Assembly: GCA_038277395.1 (NCBI GenBank)
Contig: CM076191.1
Span: forward strand, 93,244,822-93,308,821
DNA from: Dryocosmus kuriphilus
Lineage: Eukaryota > Arthropoda > Insecta > Hymenoptera > Cynipidae
DNA: 64,000 nt
Direction: 5' to 3'
A program made the translations under genes and the position numbers. The first letter of the stretch is position 1, and every line of letters starts with the position of its first letter. This document shows positions 11,727-23,831 of the stretch, piece by piece. The notes beneath the pieces were generated by a model, which saw only the letters and a list, made by a program, of their open reading frames with translations, searched no databases and was not told the origin of the DNA.

Positions 11727-12569
11727 GCGACGAGATTGGACCTGTATATTCAAATGATCTTACTTTCTATTTAACTTGTCATAATTTGGATATTTATGAT
11801 ATTTCTCCTAAACTCGGGCGATAGACACTTCGTCCCCAGCCCCTTTTATGACATTCCCCTACCAACGACACTACCCCTCACGGGCCAGGCGACAACTCGA
11901 GACTGCCCCAGGGCCCAGACCATCGGCGTTAGATCCCTTGATGAGATAAGCCCTTTGTGTTTGTGATTACACATTACAGTTTAAGTCCTTTTAAACTAAG
12001 AATACTGTTTCTCAATTTTTGGTCCATGTTCGTATTAAAATGAATCCCCTTTTCTTTTGCTAAACGTAGGTTCAAATATCTAAACATATAAACATATATT
12101 ATAATATAACATAATATTTAGTAATATATGTTTATTGTAATATATGTTTATAATGTAATTATAATTTTTTCTGAATTAAAGATTTGAATTCAACATTCAA
12201 AGTTTAGTTATGAATATTAGAATATTTACGTAGAAAATATTGTGCAAACTTCCAAAGTTTCTTAATTTTTGAATTTTTTTCAGTTTTTATATTTCTTTAA
12301 AGAAAACTTAGAAAATCTTTAAAAATTCATAAGCTTACAAATTACTTGTAAAAAACCTAATTTTTTAAAAGAAAATTAATTTAGAAACTATTGCAAAAAT
12401 TCCCAATTTTAATTTTAATTTGATCAAAACAATAAAATTTTCTAAAATTGTGTAACAAAAATGTTTTCAACTTCTAGATAGACACATTAATTTTTTCTTA
12501 ACAAATTTTAGAAAATTTTATTGTTTGGAATACAACGCAAGATGCAGAAATGTACTATGAGCCTTTTCA
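11727..12569 (+). repeat. Duplicated segment, copy A (partner 21358-22207)
   Basis: The sequence from CGAGATTGGACCTGTATATT through the AT-rich stretch to the next ACATTCTCATC element is nearly identical to 21358-22207, at an offset of about 9.63 kb. It includes a GC-rich module (11835-11965) ending GATGAGATAAGCCCTTTGTG that resembles the terminal part of the MULE at 17115-21220. Confidence 0.85.
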
Positions 12570-13505
12570 GATTCTCATCTCAATGAGAAGGTATTAGTTT
12601 TATGTGAAAACTGACTTTCGCGGATTTCATGAAATGTCGACGTTTCATGACCCCCTGAATCCGAAAAAACAGGTTTTACGTTGGTGTCTGTCTGTCGTTG
12701 TCGTCGTTGTTGTTGTCGTCGTTGTCGTTGTAGCCTGTTACCACGATAACTTTCGAAGGACTAATCGGATTGGATTGCGCTTTGGCATACTTATTTAAGG
12801 CATAAAAAGTAAGGACGAGTTCGTTAACCAGCCACTTTTGACCAGCGGTTATGGTTTTAGCCACCAAAAACAGTTTTCACAAAATCAAAAAATCCATTTT
12901 TCGGCTAAAATGTGCGAGATACAGAAAATATATGTATAACGAAAATGATCTATCTTGAAAAAAAATATACGAATTTTGTCTTAACCGTTTTTTTTTATAA
13001 AGTACACGGTTTTTGTTTTAATCGAGAAAACGTTATTAAAAATGAAAAGCTGTGGTTTTCCGCCAAAATACTCAAGATAAGAAAAAAAATAATAATAAAT
13101 AAATTTGTTCGCCTCAAAAAGATCTACAAACTTTGTTCCAACTATTTTTTGTTAAAATGCACGGTTTTGGTATTAATCGAGAAAAAGCTATTAAAAAATC
13201 AAAAATTCAAATTTTCCACCAAAATATGCAAGATACGAAAAAAATCATAATAAACAAAGTTGTTCACCTCAAAAATATCTACATATTTACTCCCACACAT
13301 TTTCTCGAAAAGACGCATGGTCTTTAAGTTATTCGTGAAACATGTTAATTCATATAAAAAAATCCACTTTTCCGCAAAAGTATGCGAGATACGAAAAAAT
13401 ATCAAGCAGCAGAATTATTCACCTTTCAAAGACCTACAAAATATCTTAAAACCATTTTTTGATACAACCCATACTTTATTCATTAAACGTATATTACTGT
13501 CCTTT
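12570..13505 (+). mobile_element. ACATTCTCATC repeat element, copy 3
   Basis: The start reads ATTCTCATCTCAATGAGAAG, then the conserved block with TTTCGCGGATTTCATGAAAT, the GTC/GTT tract at about 12685-12735, and sub-repeats. The terminal hairpins are diverged (CTGCCCGCTACTCAGGCGC at about 13565). Confidence 0.8.
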
Positions 13506-13682
13506 TAAAACAAAAAATACATTAATATGCAGTCAGTAAAAAGTTATTAAAAGTTATTGAAAAATCTGCCCGCTACTCAGGCGCATTCTCATCACGTTTC
13601 TCGCGCTCACCAATCAATGAAATTATATCAAAATCGTAAATTTCTTCATTTTTTACATAGTTTGGCTGAAAAATGCAATTTT

Positions 13683-14646
13683 TACATTGTCATCTCAATG
13701 AGAAGGTGTTAGTTTTATGTGAAAACTGACTTTCGCGGATTTTATGAAATCTCGACGTTTCATGACCCCCTGAATCCGAAAAACCATGTTTTACGTTGGT
13801 GTCTGTCCGGCGTTGTTGGCGTTGTCGTCATTGGCGTTGTTGGTGTTGTCGTTGTCTGTTACCACGATAACTTTCGAAGGACTAATCGGATTGGGTTGCG
13901 CTTTGGCACACTTCTTTAAAGCGTAAAAAGTAAGAACGAGTTCGTTAACCAGCCACTTTTGAAAACGGTTATGGTTTTATCCATCAAAAACGGTTTCCAC
14001 AAAATCAAGAAATCCATTTTCCGGCTAAGCTATGCGAAATACAAAAAAAATGTCAGAGAGTGAAATTGTCTGAACCGTTTTTTAATAAAATGAACGTTTT
14101 TTGTTTTAATCAAGAAAACGCTATTAAAATTAAAACACTCTGGTTTCCCGCCAAAATATTCAAGATAGAAAAAAATGGTAAAGAACAAAGTTGTCCAGCT
14201 TAAAAAGGTCTACAAATTTTGTTATAATCATTTTTTCATAAAATGCACGGTTTTTGTTTTAATCGATAAAACGTTATTAAAAATCATGATTTTCAAATTT
14301 TCCGCCAAACTATGCAAGATACGGAAAAATAATAAAAAAGAAAGTTATTCACCTCAAAAGGGTCTACAAATTTTCCTATCTATCATTTTTTTGAGCAGAT
14401 GCGTAGTTTTTGAGTTATTCGTGAAATATGTTATGAAACATAAAGAAAACCACTTTTCAGCGAAACTATGCAAGATATGAGAAAATATTAACAAGCATAA
14501 TTCTTCACCTTGGAAAGAGCTACAAAATTTATTTATAAGACTCATCGTTTCACTTTTATGAATCGAAATCCTGTATTGTGAAAGTTTGGAAAATCACTAA
14601 AAAAACTTTACCTATCTACAATGTGTTTTTTAAAAAAAATGTAATT
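13683..14646 (+). mobile_element. ACATTCTCATC repeat element, copy 4
   Basis: Same plan as copy 3. The trinucleotide tract (13803-13858) has GGC interruptions that separate it from copies 3 and 8. The end carries GATGAGAATGTATTCC at about 14671. Confidence 0.85.
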
Positions 14647-14647
14647 A

Positions 14648-14846
14648 TCGAGCGCGAAGCGCGAGTGTCATGATGAGAATGTATTCCTTAAGGGCGATAG
14701 AGCCTTAGGTAAAATAATTTCTTTGTAATTTTTAATTTAAAGGTCGAGCGCGAAGCGCGAGTGCCAACAGACGCGCGCCCTAGGCGCGCTTATACTTCGC
14801 GCGAAGCGCGCGATGACAATGTGCCCGCACAGCGGGCACATTTTTT
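14648..14846. repeat. GC-rich hairpin cluster
   Basis: Five or more short hairpins with 3-nt loops lie in 200 bp of otherwise AT-rich DNA. They include GCGCGCC-CTA-GGCGCGC, TCGCGCG-AAG-CGCGCGA and TGTGCCCGC-ACA-GCGGGCACA (9 bp arms, followed by a T run), plus two copies of CGAGCGCGAAGCGCGAG. Confidence 0.9.
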
Positions 14847-15542
14847 ATAACATTTCGACGTGAAAAACTTTTCTATTTTGATATTTTTTTTGATCTCGCC
14901 TATATTACCTAAAAAATGTGAAAGAGTGTGACAAGAGAACGCAGAGGGCTAAGCTATTTAACAACTATTTTAAGCAACCTGATTGGTTAAATGAGAAACT
15001 TCTCAGCTATATTTGTAGTTTATTTGTAACCTCGAACATGACAGTTTCCTCTTCAATTTTATCATTTTAAAACTGTAATTTTGATGCAATTTGTCACAGG
15101 CAGCCACATTAGCAAAGTCATTCAACTCAAAAATATCTACATATTTACTCCCTACCATTTTCTCGAAAAGATGCATGGTCTTTAAGTTATTCGTGAAACA
15201 TATTAATTCATATAAAGAAATCCACTTTTCCGCAAAAGTATGCGAGATACGAGAAAATATCAAGACGCAGAATTATTCACCTTTCAAAGACCTACAAAAT
15301 ATCTTGAAACCATTTTTTGATACAACCCATGCTTTATTCATTAAACGTATAATACTGTCCTTTTAAACAAAAAATACATTACTATACAGTCAGTAAAAAG
15401 TAATTAAAAGTTATTGAAAAATATGACCGCTACTCAGACGCATTCTCATCACGTTTCTTGCGCTCACCAATCAATCAATGAAATTATATCAAAATCGTAA
15501 ATTTCTTCATTTTTTACATAGTTTGACTGAAAAATGCAATTT

Positions 15543-16500
15543 TTACATTCTCATCTCAATGAGAAGGTGTTAGTTTTGTGTGAAAACTGACTTTCGCGGA
15601 TTTTATGAAATCTCGACGTTTCATGACCCCCTGAATCCGAAAAACCATGTTTTACGTTGGTGTCTGTCCGGCGTTGTTGGCGTTGTTGTCGTTGGCGTTG
15701 TTGGTGCTGTCGTTGTCTGTTACCACGATAACTTTCGAAGGACTAATCGGATTGGGTTGCGCTTTGGCACACTTCTTTAAAGCGTAAAATGTAAGAACGA
15801 GTTCGTTAACCAGCCACTTTTGAAAAGGGTTATGGTTTTATCAATCAAAAACGGTTTCCACAAAATCAAGAAATCCATTTTCCGGCTAAACTATGAGACA
15901 TACAAAAAAAAAATGTCAGAGAGTGAAATTGTCTGAACCGTTTTTTGATCAAATGAACGTTTTTTGTTTTAATCAAGAAAACGCCATTAAAATTAAAAAA
16001 CTCTGGTTTTCCGCCAAAATATTCAAGATAGAAAAAAATGGTAGAGGACAAAGTTGTCCGGTTTAAAAAGGTCTACAAATTTTGTTTTAACCATTTTGTC
16101 ATAAAATGCACTTTTTTTGTTTTAATCGATAAAACGTTATTAAAAATCATGATTTTCAAATTTCCCGCCAAACTATGCAAGATACGGAAAAATAATAAAA
16201 GAGAAAGTTATTCGCCTCAAAAGGGTCTACAAATTTCCTATCTATGATTTTTTTGAGTAGATGCGTAGTTTTTGAGTTATTCGTGATATATATTATGAAA
16301 CATAAAGAAAATCACTTTTCAGCGAAACTATGCAAGATATGAGAAAATATTAACAATCAGAATTGTTCACCTTGGAAAGAGCTACAACATTTATTTATAA
16401 GACTCATCGTTTTACTTTTATGAATCGAAATCCTGTATTGTGAAAGTTTGGAAAATCACTAAAAAACTTTACCAATCTACAATCTGTTTTAAAAAAATGT
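15543..16500 (+). mobile_element. ACATTCTCATC repeat element, copy 5
   Basis: Near-identical to copy 4 because it lies in the duplicated unit. The trinucleotide tract at 15664-15718 differs in composition from copy 4. Confidence 0.85.
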
Positions 16501-16506
16501 AATTAT

Positions 16507-16725
16507 CGAGCGCGAAGCGCGAGTGTCATGATGAGAATGTATTCCTTAAGGGCGATAGACCCTTAAGTAAAATAATTTCTTTTGTAATTTTTAATTTAAA
16601 GGTATATACGATCCATAAACACTGAGCACGTAGCGCGAGGTGAATAATCTATCGAGCGCGAAGCGCGAGTGCCAACAGACGCGCGCCGTAGGCGCGCTCA
16701 TACTTTGCGCGAAGCGCGCGATGAG
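16507..16725. repeat. GC-rich hairpin cluster
   Basis: Same hairpins as at 14648-14846, with an added GAGCACGTAGCGCGAGG unit. The final GTGCCCGC hairpin is missing. Confidence 0.85.
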
Positions 16726-16968
16726 ATCTTTTCTCTATTGACATTTTTTTAATCTCGCCTATATTTTCTAAAAAATTTGAATGTGAATGACAAGAGAACG
16801 CAGAGGGCTAAGCTATTTAACAAGTATTTCAAGCAACCTGATTGGTTAAATAAGAAACTTCTCAGCTATATTTGTAGTTTATTTGTAACCTCGAACATTA
16901 CAGTTTCCTTTTCAATTTTATCATTTTAAAACTGTAATTTTGATGCAATTTGTCACAGGCAGCCACAT

Positions 16969-17114
16969 GGGCCAGATAAACGTACAATTGAATGAATAAT
17001 AATATAATGGTACTAATTACTAATCTTAGGTGTAGAGATTAGGTAGCGAGATTTAAGAGGAGATTTATTGGCCACAGGCAGCCGCATGGACTAACGCAAG
17101 TGAGGAGAACTTTA
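16969..17114. repeat. Duplicated spacer (partner 23686-23831)
   Basis: The sequence GGGCCAGATAAACGTACA... to GAGGAGAACTTTACT recurs at about 23690-23831. Here it is interrupted by the MULE; there it continues into other sequence. Confidence 0.8.
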
Positions 17115-18603
17115 CTGCTGAGATACGCCCTTTGTGTACTTTAGGTAGTACCGTTTTGCGAGCTGTTTGGTCCTAAAATTGGTATAATTGCACCGAATAA
17201 TCTAATTTAAAAATATCAAGACAATTTGCAAGTTCGTTTTCAGTAACAAAAACTTCTGAAAGTACTAAGAAAATTTTTAGGATTTTGAAAATGCAATTAA
17301 AATATGGCCTCTTTTCGAGGTAGATTTGAAATAAAAACATTGAAAGAGTATATTATAAGAATCATTCTGTACTGATTTAGGATCTCGAAAGCACTTTTTC
17401 ATTTTTTGCGTAAATTTGATAATTTTAATGTTTCCAAATATTTTAAAGGATTTTAAGAAGTTTTATATTATTTTTAAGAAATTAAAAGGTTTTTAAAAAG
17501 GTGTTAATGAATTTTAATATATTTCAAAAGACATTGTAAGATTTGAAAATTTTTCAACCGTTTCAGGAGATTTTAGGAGAATTAAAATGATTTCAAAGTG
17601 ATTTGAAGAATTTTTAAAGATTCCTTAAAATCCCTTGAGATTCTTTAAAACCACTTGAAATCGTAAGGAATCCTTTCAATTATGAAATATTTGCAAAATA
17701 GGCTTTTAAGTGAATATTGGAAATTTACTTGTTCCAATTATGTTCGAATTACTAAAAATCAACAAGAAATAGATATGGCCCCCAGTTCTCATGGAATTAC
17801 ATACGTTTCAGGGGCAAAATAACTTTTTTGTTAACTATCAAATTATTTTTCTTAACTATACCTTAATACTGTCTGTGTAATATATATTTGAACCATCAAA
17901 ATCGGTTAGGCCAATTTATAGAAAATTAGGTTTCTTTATTTTTCATAATTTGTTTATAACCTTTGTGAAAAAAAATTTTTTGAGTTGAGACTTTTGGGTA
18001 AATTATTTCTATAATAATTGTAACTTATCTCCAGAATGCGGAAAAATTCTACAGAATTTTATATAACATTAATATGATATTATTCACATTATTAACAATG
18101 TTATAATATATAGAATCCACACATGAATTCTAGTTCATTTTTTATATAATATATGTGTATATTAATACTATTAATTTTAATAATGTTACTATTTTATTTA
18201 AGCAAATAATTTTTAACATGTAACAGGCAAGTTTAGTGCAGTTAAATGCAATTTAAAGCAATTAAATTTCATTCCATTTAATACCTGTAATGATAAAAAG
18301 TTTTAAGGAAAATATGCCTCTAATATGGGACAGATTCCAGAACAAAGTACTAAAATATTATATTACGTTATGGTATTTGACATTTTGGCTATTACTAGTT
18401 TTATTATAATTTCAGATAAATATCGTAAACATACTTTACAGATTCTGCAGTTTGAACTCTTACAACACTAAAGTAGGTGAACATTATATAGGCAGGGAGA
18501 AGGAAAGCAGAATGGTTTTTCCTCGATTGTTTTAATTAATATTCATGTTTAACCAATAGATATATTACAACGTTCAAAATGTTTGTTGGCCCTGAAAAGG
18601 GCC
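17115..18603 (+). repeat. MULE left terminal inverted repeat
   Basis: 1489 bp; pairs with 19731-21220. Contains an ATTTCAAAGGATTTTA-like cryptic repeat at about 17440-17680. Confidence 0.9.
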
Positions 18604-18721
18604 GATTTTAATTGCATCAGAAATGTAAAACAATTCTAATTGTGAAATAAAAATATATATTCTATCACGAAATAGTCGGGCCAGAATCGAACGAGTTAAC
18701 TTTGTATTTTGGCAATTTATT

Positions 18722-19752
18722 TCAATGCACACGATAGTGAGAAGATACTGAGCTAACAAACTGAAGACGAAAAATTATCTTAAAATCATATTCAATTATT
18801 TTACATCTGACCCATTCATGTTTCTTCTTTGAATCCGAATGCTGAGATTCGTAAGAGTTCTCAGTGCTGTTACACTTCCAATCAGTAAGCATTTGAAATT
18901 CAAGCAAAGTTGTAATAAATTTATTAATGGAAGGATGTGGATGGTTGAAAGAATTATGAAAATTAGAATGAAACGATTCGCATGCATTTGTTGTCCTGGT
19001 TAAATCCGCGGTTTTTTAGCCCAGAGTTTTGGTGGATACAAAGACGTATCGCTTAAATAAGCCTCTATTAAATAATAGCAGAAATTTATTAGTCTTTCAT
19101 CATATGGCATCAACGGCAATAAATCAAATGCAAAACAATGCTTAACTTCTGTGTCGTCCAAAAAGAATAAGCCAAAACAAATGCGTAGTCACTGCCCGAT
19201 TTCCGAATCTTTATTTTTATAATCTGTTGTGAGACCGAGGTTTTGAATTTTCCGATACCACGACTGAGACAAATGAAACCTACAACCGATAATTCGTACA
19301 CCGGGCCACATTTTATCTACAACATTGTGAATAGCTGTTTCAAAATCGACATCTATATTTTCCGGATTTAAACATAAACCATTATCTGCGCATAAGTTAC
19401 AAATTTGATCAAAACACTCTTCGTAAGTTTTTTGACATTTATCTTTAAGCAAACAGAAAGCTAGTGGAATGTAATACCCATTAAAAAACCCATGTATTGT
19501 GAATAATTGTTTGAAATTAGGAGGACAGTAGTCAAATGTCCCGTCGACATATAAACATTTCGATTTATCTAAAAACTTTAAATTCCGTTCAGTTGCGAAA
19601 ATAACTAAATTTGATTTTGAATCATTATGAAGAAGAAAATCATCATCAAATTTAGTTACTGGGTTTAAATCGCCTATTTTCTTATGCGTTTTCTTTGAGT
19701 TTACCGGTAATGGAGGTTGAGATATTCGAATGGCCCTTTTCAGGGCCAACAA
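18722..19752 (-). pseudogene. MULE transposase, broken
   Basis: The reading begins MLALKRAIRIS inside the inner edge of the right arm. The first frame (19752-19192) has YVDGTFDYCPPNF (D70, first catalytic Asp), the block FTIHGFFNGYYIPLAFCLL, DVDFETAIHN (D136, second Asp) and GCRFHLSQSWYRKIQ (CxxH). A TGA stop follows GQ near 19187. The same frame continues to PPKLWAKK near 19035, then a single-base shift moves to the next frame, which carries TNACESFHSNFHNSFNHPHP, containing the third catalytic residue (E), and runs to a stop at 18722. All DDE residues are therefore visible, but the gene cannot make one protein. The N-terminal DNA-binding part of a normal MURA-type protein is missing. Confidence 0.9.
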
Positions 19753-21220
19753 ACATTTTAAACGTTGGAATATATCTATTGGTTAAACATGAATATTAAA
19801 TAAAACAATCGAGAAAAAACCATTCTGCTTTCCTTCTCCTTCCTATATAATGTTCACCTACCTTAGTGTTGTAAGAGTTCAAACTGCAGAATCTGTAAAA
19901 TATGTTTACGATATTTATTTGAATTTTTTTTATAAAACTAGTAATCGACAAAATGTCAAATACCATAACGTAATATCATATTTTAGTAGTTTTTTTTCTG
20001 GAATCTGTCCCATAATAGGGGCATATTTTCCTTAAAACTTTTTATCATTCCAGGTATTAAATGGAATGAAATTTAATTGCTTTAAATTGCAGTTAATTGC
20101 ACTAAACTTGCCTGTTACATGTTAAAAATTATTTGCTTAAATAAAATAGTAACATTATTAACATTAATAGTATTAATAGACACATATATTATATAAAAAA
20201 TGAACTAGAATTCATGTGTGGATTCTATATATTATAACATTGTTAATAATGTGAATAATATCATATTAATGTTATATAAAATTCTGTAGAATTTTTCCAC
20301 ATTCTGGGGATAAGTTACAATTATTATAGAAATAATTTACCCAAAAGTCTCAACTCAACAAATTTTTTTCACAAAGGTTATAAACAAATTATGAAAAATA
20401 AAGAAAGTTAATTTTCTATAATTTGGCCTAACCAATTTTGATGGTTCAAATATATATTACACAGAGAGTATTAAGGTATAGTTAAGAAAAATAATTTGAT
20501 AGTTAAAAAAAAATTTTTTGGCCCCTGAAACGTATGTAATTCCATGAGAACTGGGGGCGACGTCAATTTCTTGTTGATTTTTAGTAATTTGAACATAATT
20601 GGAACAAGTAAATTTCCAATATTCACTTAAAAGCCTATTTTGCAAATATTTCGTAATTGAAAGGATTCCTTACGATTTTAAGTGGTTTTAAAGAATTTCA
20701 AGGGATTTTAAGGAATCTTTAAAAATTCTTCAAATACTTTGAAATCATTTTAATTCTCCTAAAATCTCCTGAAACGCTTGAAAAATTTTCAAATCTTACA
20801 ATGTCTTTTGAAATATATTAAAATTCATTAAAATCTTTTTCAAATCCTTTTAATTTCTTAAAAATAATTTAAAACTTCTTGAAATCCTTTAAAATATTTG
20901 GAAACCTTAAAATTATAAAATTTACGCAAAAAATGAAAAAGTGCTTTCGAGATCCTAAATCAGTACAGAATGATTCTTATAATATACTCTTTCAATGTTT
21001 TTATTTCAAATCTACCTCGAAAAGAGGCCATATTTTAATTGCATTTTCAAAATCCTAAAAATTTTCTTAGTACTTTCAGAAGTTTTTGTTACTGAAAACG
21101 AATTTGCAAATTGTCTTGATATTTTTAAATTAGATTATTCGGTGCATTTATACCAATTTTAGGACCAAACAGCTCGCAAAACGGTACTACCTAAAGTACA
21201 CAAAGGGCGTATCTCAGCAG
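19731..21220 (-). repeat. MULE right terminal inverted repeat
   Basis: 1490 bp; inverted partner of 17115-18603. The cryptic repeat lies at about 20650-20900. Confidence 0.9.
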
Positions 21221-21357
21221 GGAATCTAAGTGTATCTAACGCCGACAGTCTGGAGCACGCCTGTCCGTCTGGAGCTGTATCGACTCCCGTGAGGGGTAGT
21301 GCCGTTGCGCCATGGAGAGGTGGAAAGCTCGCAGGTATACGTGGAGGAATTGATGAT
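21221..21357 (-). repeat. MULE-end-like module
   Basis: On the minus strand it has CACTACCCCTCACGGG, a CTCCAGACTG-like piece and GGCGTTAGATAC before the CTGCTGAGATACGCCC end. These occur in the same order at 11855-11965 and 21495-21595 in plus orientation. Confidence 0.6.
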
Positions 21358-22207
21358 CGCCCACGAGATTGGACCTGTATATTCAAGTGATCTTACCTTC
21401 TATTTAACTTGTCATAATTTGGATATTTATGATATTTCTCCTAAACTCGGGCGATAGACACTTCGTCCCCAACACCTTTTATGACATACCCCTACCAACG
21501 ACACTACCCGTCACGGGCCAGGTGACAACTCCAGACTGCCCGAGGGCCCAGACCATCGGCGTTAGATCCCTTGATGAGATAAGCCCTTTGTGTTTGCGAA
21601 TACACATTACAGTTTAAGTCCTTTTAAACTAAGAATACTGTTTTTCAATTTTTTGTCCATGTTCGAATTGAAATGAATCCCCTTTTCTTTTGCAAAACGT
21701 AGGTTCAAATATCTAAACATATAAACATATATTATAAATTTATATAATATAATATTTAGTAATATATGTTTATTGTAATATATGTTTATAATGTAATTAT
21801 AATTTTTTCTGAATTAAAGATTAGAATTCAACATTCAAAGTTTAGTTATGAATATTAGAATATTTATGTAGAAAATATTGTGCAAACTTCCAAAGTTTCT
21901 TAATTTTTGAATTTTTTTCAGTATCCATATTTCTTTAAAGAAAACTTAGAAAATCTTTAAAAAATTCATAAGCTTACAAATTACTTGTAAAAAACCTTAT
22001 TTTTTAAAAGAAAATTAATTTAGAAACTATTGCAAAAATTCCCAATTTTAATTTTAATTTGATCAAAACAATAAAATTTTCTAAAATTGTGTAACAAAAA
22101 TGTTTTCAACTTCTAGATAGTCACATTAATTTTTTCTTAAAAAATTTTAGAAAATGTTATTGTTTGGAGTACACCGCAAGATGGAGAAATGTACTATGAG
22201 CCTTTTT
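21358..22207 (+). repeat. Duplicated segment, copy B (partner 11727-12569)
   Basis: Near-identical to 11727-12569, including the GC-rich module (21470-21595) and the AT-rich stretch up to the next ACATTCTCATC element. Confidence 0.85.
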
Positions 22208-23155
22208 ACATTCTCATTTCAATGAGAAGATATTAGTTTTATGTGAAAACTGACTTTCGCGGATTTCATGAAATCTCGACGTTTCATGACCCCCTTAATC
22301 CGAAAAAACAGGTTTTACGTTGGTGTCTGTCTGTCGTTGTCGTTGCTGTTGTCGTCGTTGTCGTTGTAGCCTGTTACCACGATAACTTTCGAAGGACTAA
22401 TCGGATTGGGTTGCGCTTTGGCACACTTCTTTAAAGCGTAAAAGGTAAGAACGAGTTCGTTAACCAGCCACTTTTGAAAACGGTTATGGTTTTATCCATC
22501 AAAAACTGTTTCCGCAAAATCAAGAAATCCATTTTCCAACTAAACTATGCGAAGTACAAAAAAAATGTAAGAAAGTGAAATGGTCTGAACCGTTTTTTTT
22601 CGATCAAATAAAAGTTTTTGGTTTTAATCAAGAAAACGCTATTAAAATTAAAAAATTCTGGTTCCCGCCAAAATATTCAAGATAGAAAAAAATGGTAAAG
22701 AACAAAGTTGTCAAGTTTAAAAAGGTCTACAAATTTTGTTTTAACTATTTTTTCATAAAATGCACGGTTTTGTTTTAATCGATAAAACGTTATTAAAAAT
22801 CATGATTTTCAAATTTCTTGCCAAACTATGCAAGATACGGAAAAATGATAATAAAGAAAGTTATTTGCCTCAAAAGGATCTACAAATTTGCTCTCTATCA
22901 TTTTTTTGAGCAGATGCGTAGTTTTTGAGTTATTCGTGAAATATGTTATGAAACATAAAGAAAAACCACTTTTCAGCGAAACTATGCAAGATATGAGAAA
23001 ATATTAACAAGCAGAATTGTTCACCTTGGAAAGAGCTACAAAATTTATTTATAAGACTCATCGTTTTATTTTTACGAATCGAAATCCAGTATTGTGAAAG
23101 TTTGGAAAATCACTAAAAAAATTTACCAATCTACAATGTGTTTTAAAAAAATGTA
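22208..23155 (+). mobile_element. ACATTCTCATC repeat element, copy 6
   Basis: Same structure as copies 3-5, with the GTC/GTT tract at 22325-22372. The front half resembles copy 3 and the rear half resembles copies 4 and 5. Confidence 0.85.
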
Positions 23156-23157
23156 AT

Positions 23158-23416
23158 TATCGAGCGCGAAGCGCGAGTATCATGATGAGAATGTATTCCT
23201 TAAGGGCGATAGAGCCTTAAGTAAAATAATTTCTTTTGTAATTTTTAATTTAAAGGTATATACGATCCATAAACACCGAGCACGTAGCGCGAGGTGAATA
23301 ATCTATCGAGCGCGAAGCGCGAGTGCCATAAATAACGTATCGAGCGCGAAGCGCGAGTGCCAACAGACGCGCTCATACTTCGCGCGATGTGAATGTGCCC
23401 GCGAAGCGGGCACATT
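23158..23416. repeat. GC-rich hairpin cluster
   Basis: It contains three copies of CGAGCGCGAAGCGCGAG, the GAGCACGTAGCGCGAGG variant and a final GTGCCCGC-GAA-GCGGGCAC hairpin followed by a T run. Confidence 0.85.
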
Positions 23417-23499
23417 TTTTATAACTTTTCGATGGGAAAAGCTTTTCTCTTTTGACATTTTTTTAATCTCGCCTATATTTTCTAAAAAATGTGAGTGTG

Positions 23500-23831
23500 A
23501 ATGACAAGAGAACGCAGAGGGCTAAGCTATTTAACAACTATTTCAAGCAACCTGATTGGTTAAATAAGAAACTTCTCAGCTATATTTGTAGTTTATTTGT
23601 AACCTCGAACATGACAGTTTCCTTTTCAATTTCATGATTTTAAAACTGTATTTTCGATGCAATTTGTCACAGGCAACCACATGGGCCAGATAAACGTACA
23701 CTTGAATTAATAATAATATAATGGTACTAATTACTAATCTTAGGTGTAGAGATTAGGTAGCGAGATTTAAAAGGAGATTTATTGGCCACAGGCAGCCACA
23801 TGGACTAACGCAAGTGAGGAGAACTTTACTC
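23500..23831 (+). repeat. Duplicated spacer (partner 16800-17114)
   Basis: Nearly identical to the spacer before the MULE, through GAGGAGAACTTTACT. It then joins a short inverted piece (23832-23885) related to 11825-11870, so it preserves a MULE-free version of the junction. Confidence 0.75.

Larger units (their letters stand above)
13258..15117 (+). repeat. Tandem duplication, unit 1 of about 1.86 kb
   Basis: This unit and 15118-16968 align at an offset of about 1861 bp over their whole length with only scattered differences. It contains the end of copy 3, a complete ACATTCTCATC element (13683-14840) and the spacer ending in CACAGGCAGCCACAT. Confidence 0.9.
15118..16968 (+). repeat. Tandem duplication, unit 2 of about 1.86 kb
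   Basis: Second copy of 13258-15117. It differs by a longer hairpin region (an extra block with GAGCACGTAGCGCGAGGTG) and a truncated last hairpin. Confidence 0.9.
17115..21220 (-). mobile_element. MULE (Mutator-like) element with very long TIRs
   Basis: Two 1.49 kb inverted arms (17115-18603 and 19731-21220) enclose a 1.13 kb core with a broken MULE transposase. The outer ends read CTGCTGAGATACGCCC and the inner ends meet at TTGGCCCTGAAAAGGGCC. The arms are closely similar throughout. I could not find an 8-9 bp target duplication, and the right flank carries extra sequence related to the module at 11835-11965, so the left end may be trimmed. Confidence 0.85.

Noticed and set aside
12604..12798. 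Valine-rich small membrane-like protein
   Set aside because: The VVVVVV stretch is the trinucleotide tract; near-identical frames at 13719, 15580 and 22243 reflect repeat copies, not a gene family.
14648..14846. GC hairpins as a CRISPR array or bacterial terminators
   Set aside because: Units are different palindromes without constant repeat-spacer spacing, and the surroundings are eukaryotic repeats. The T run after one hairpin is recorded as an observation only.
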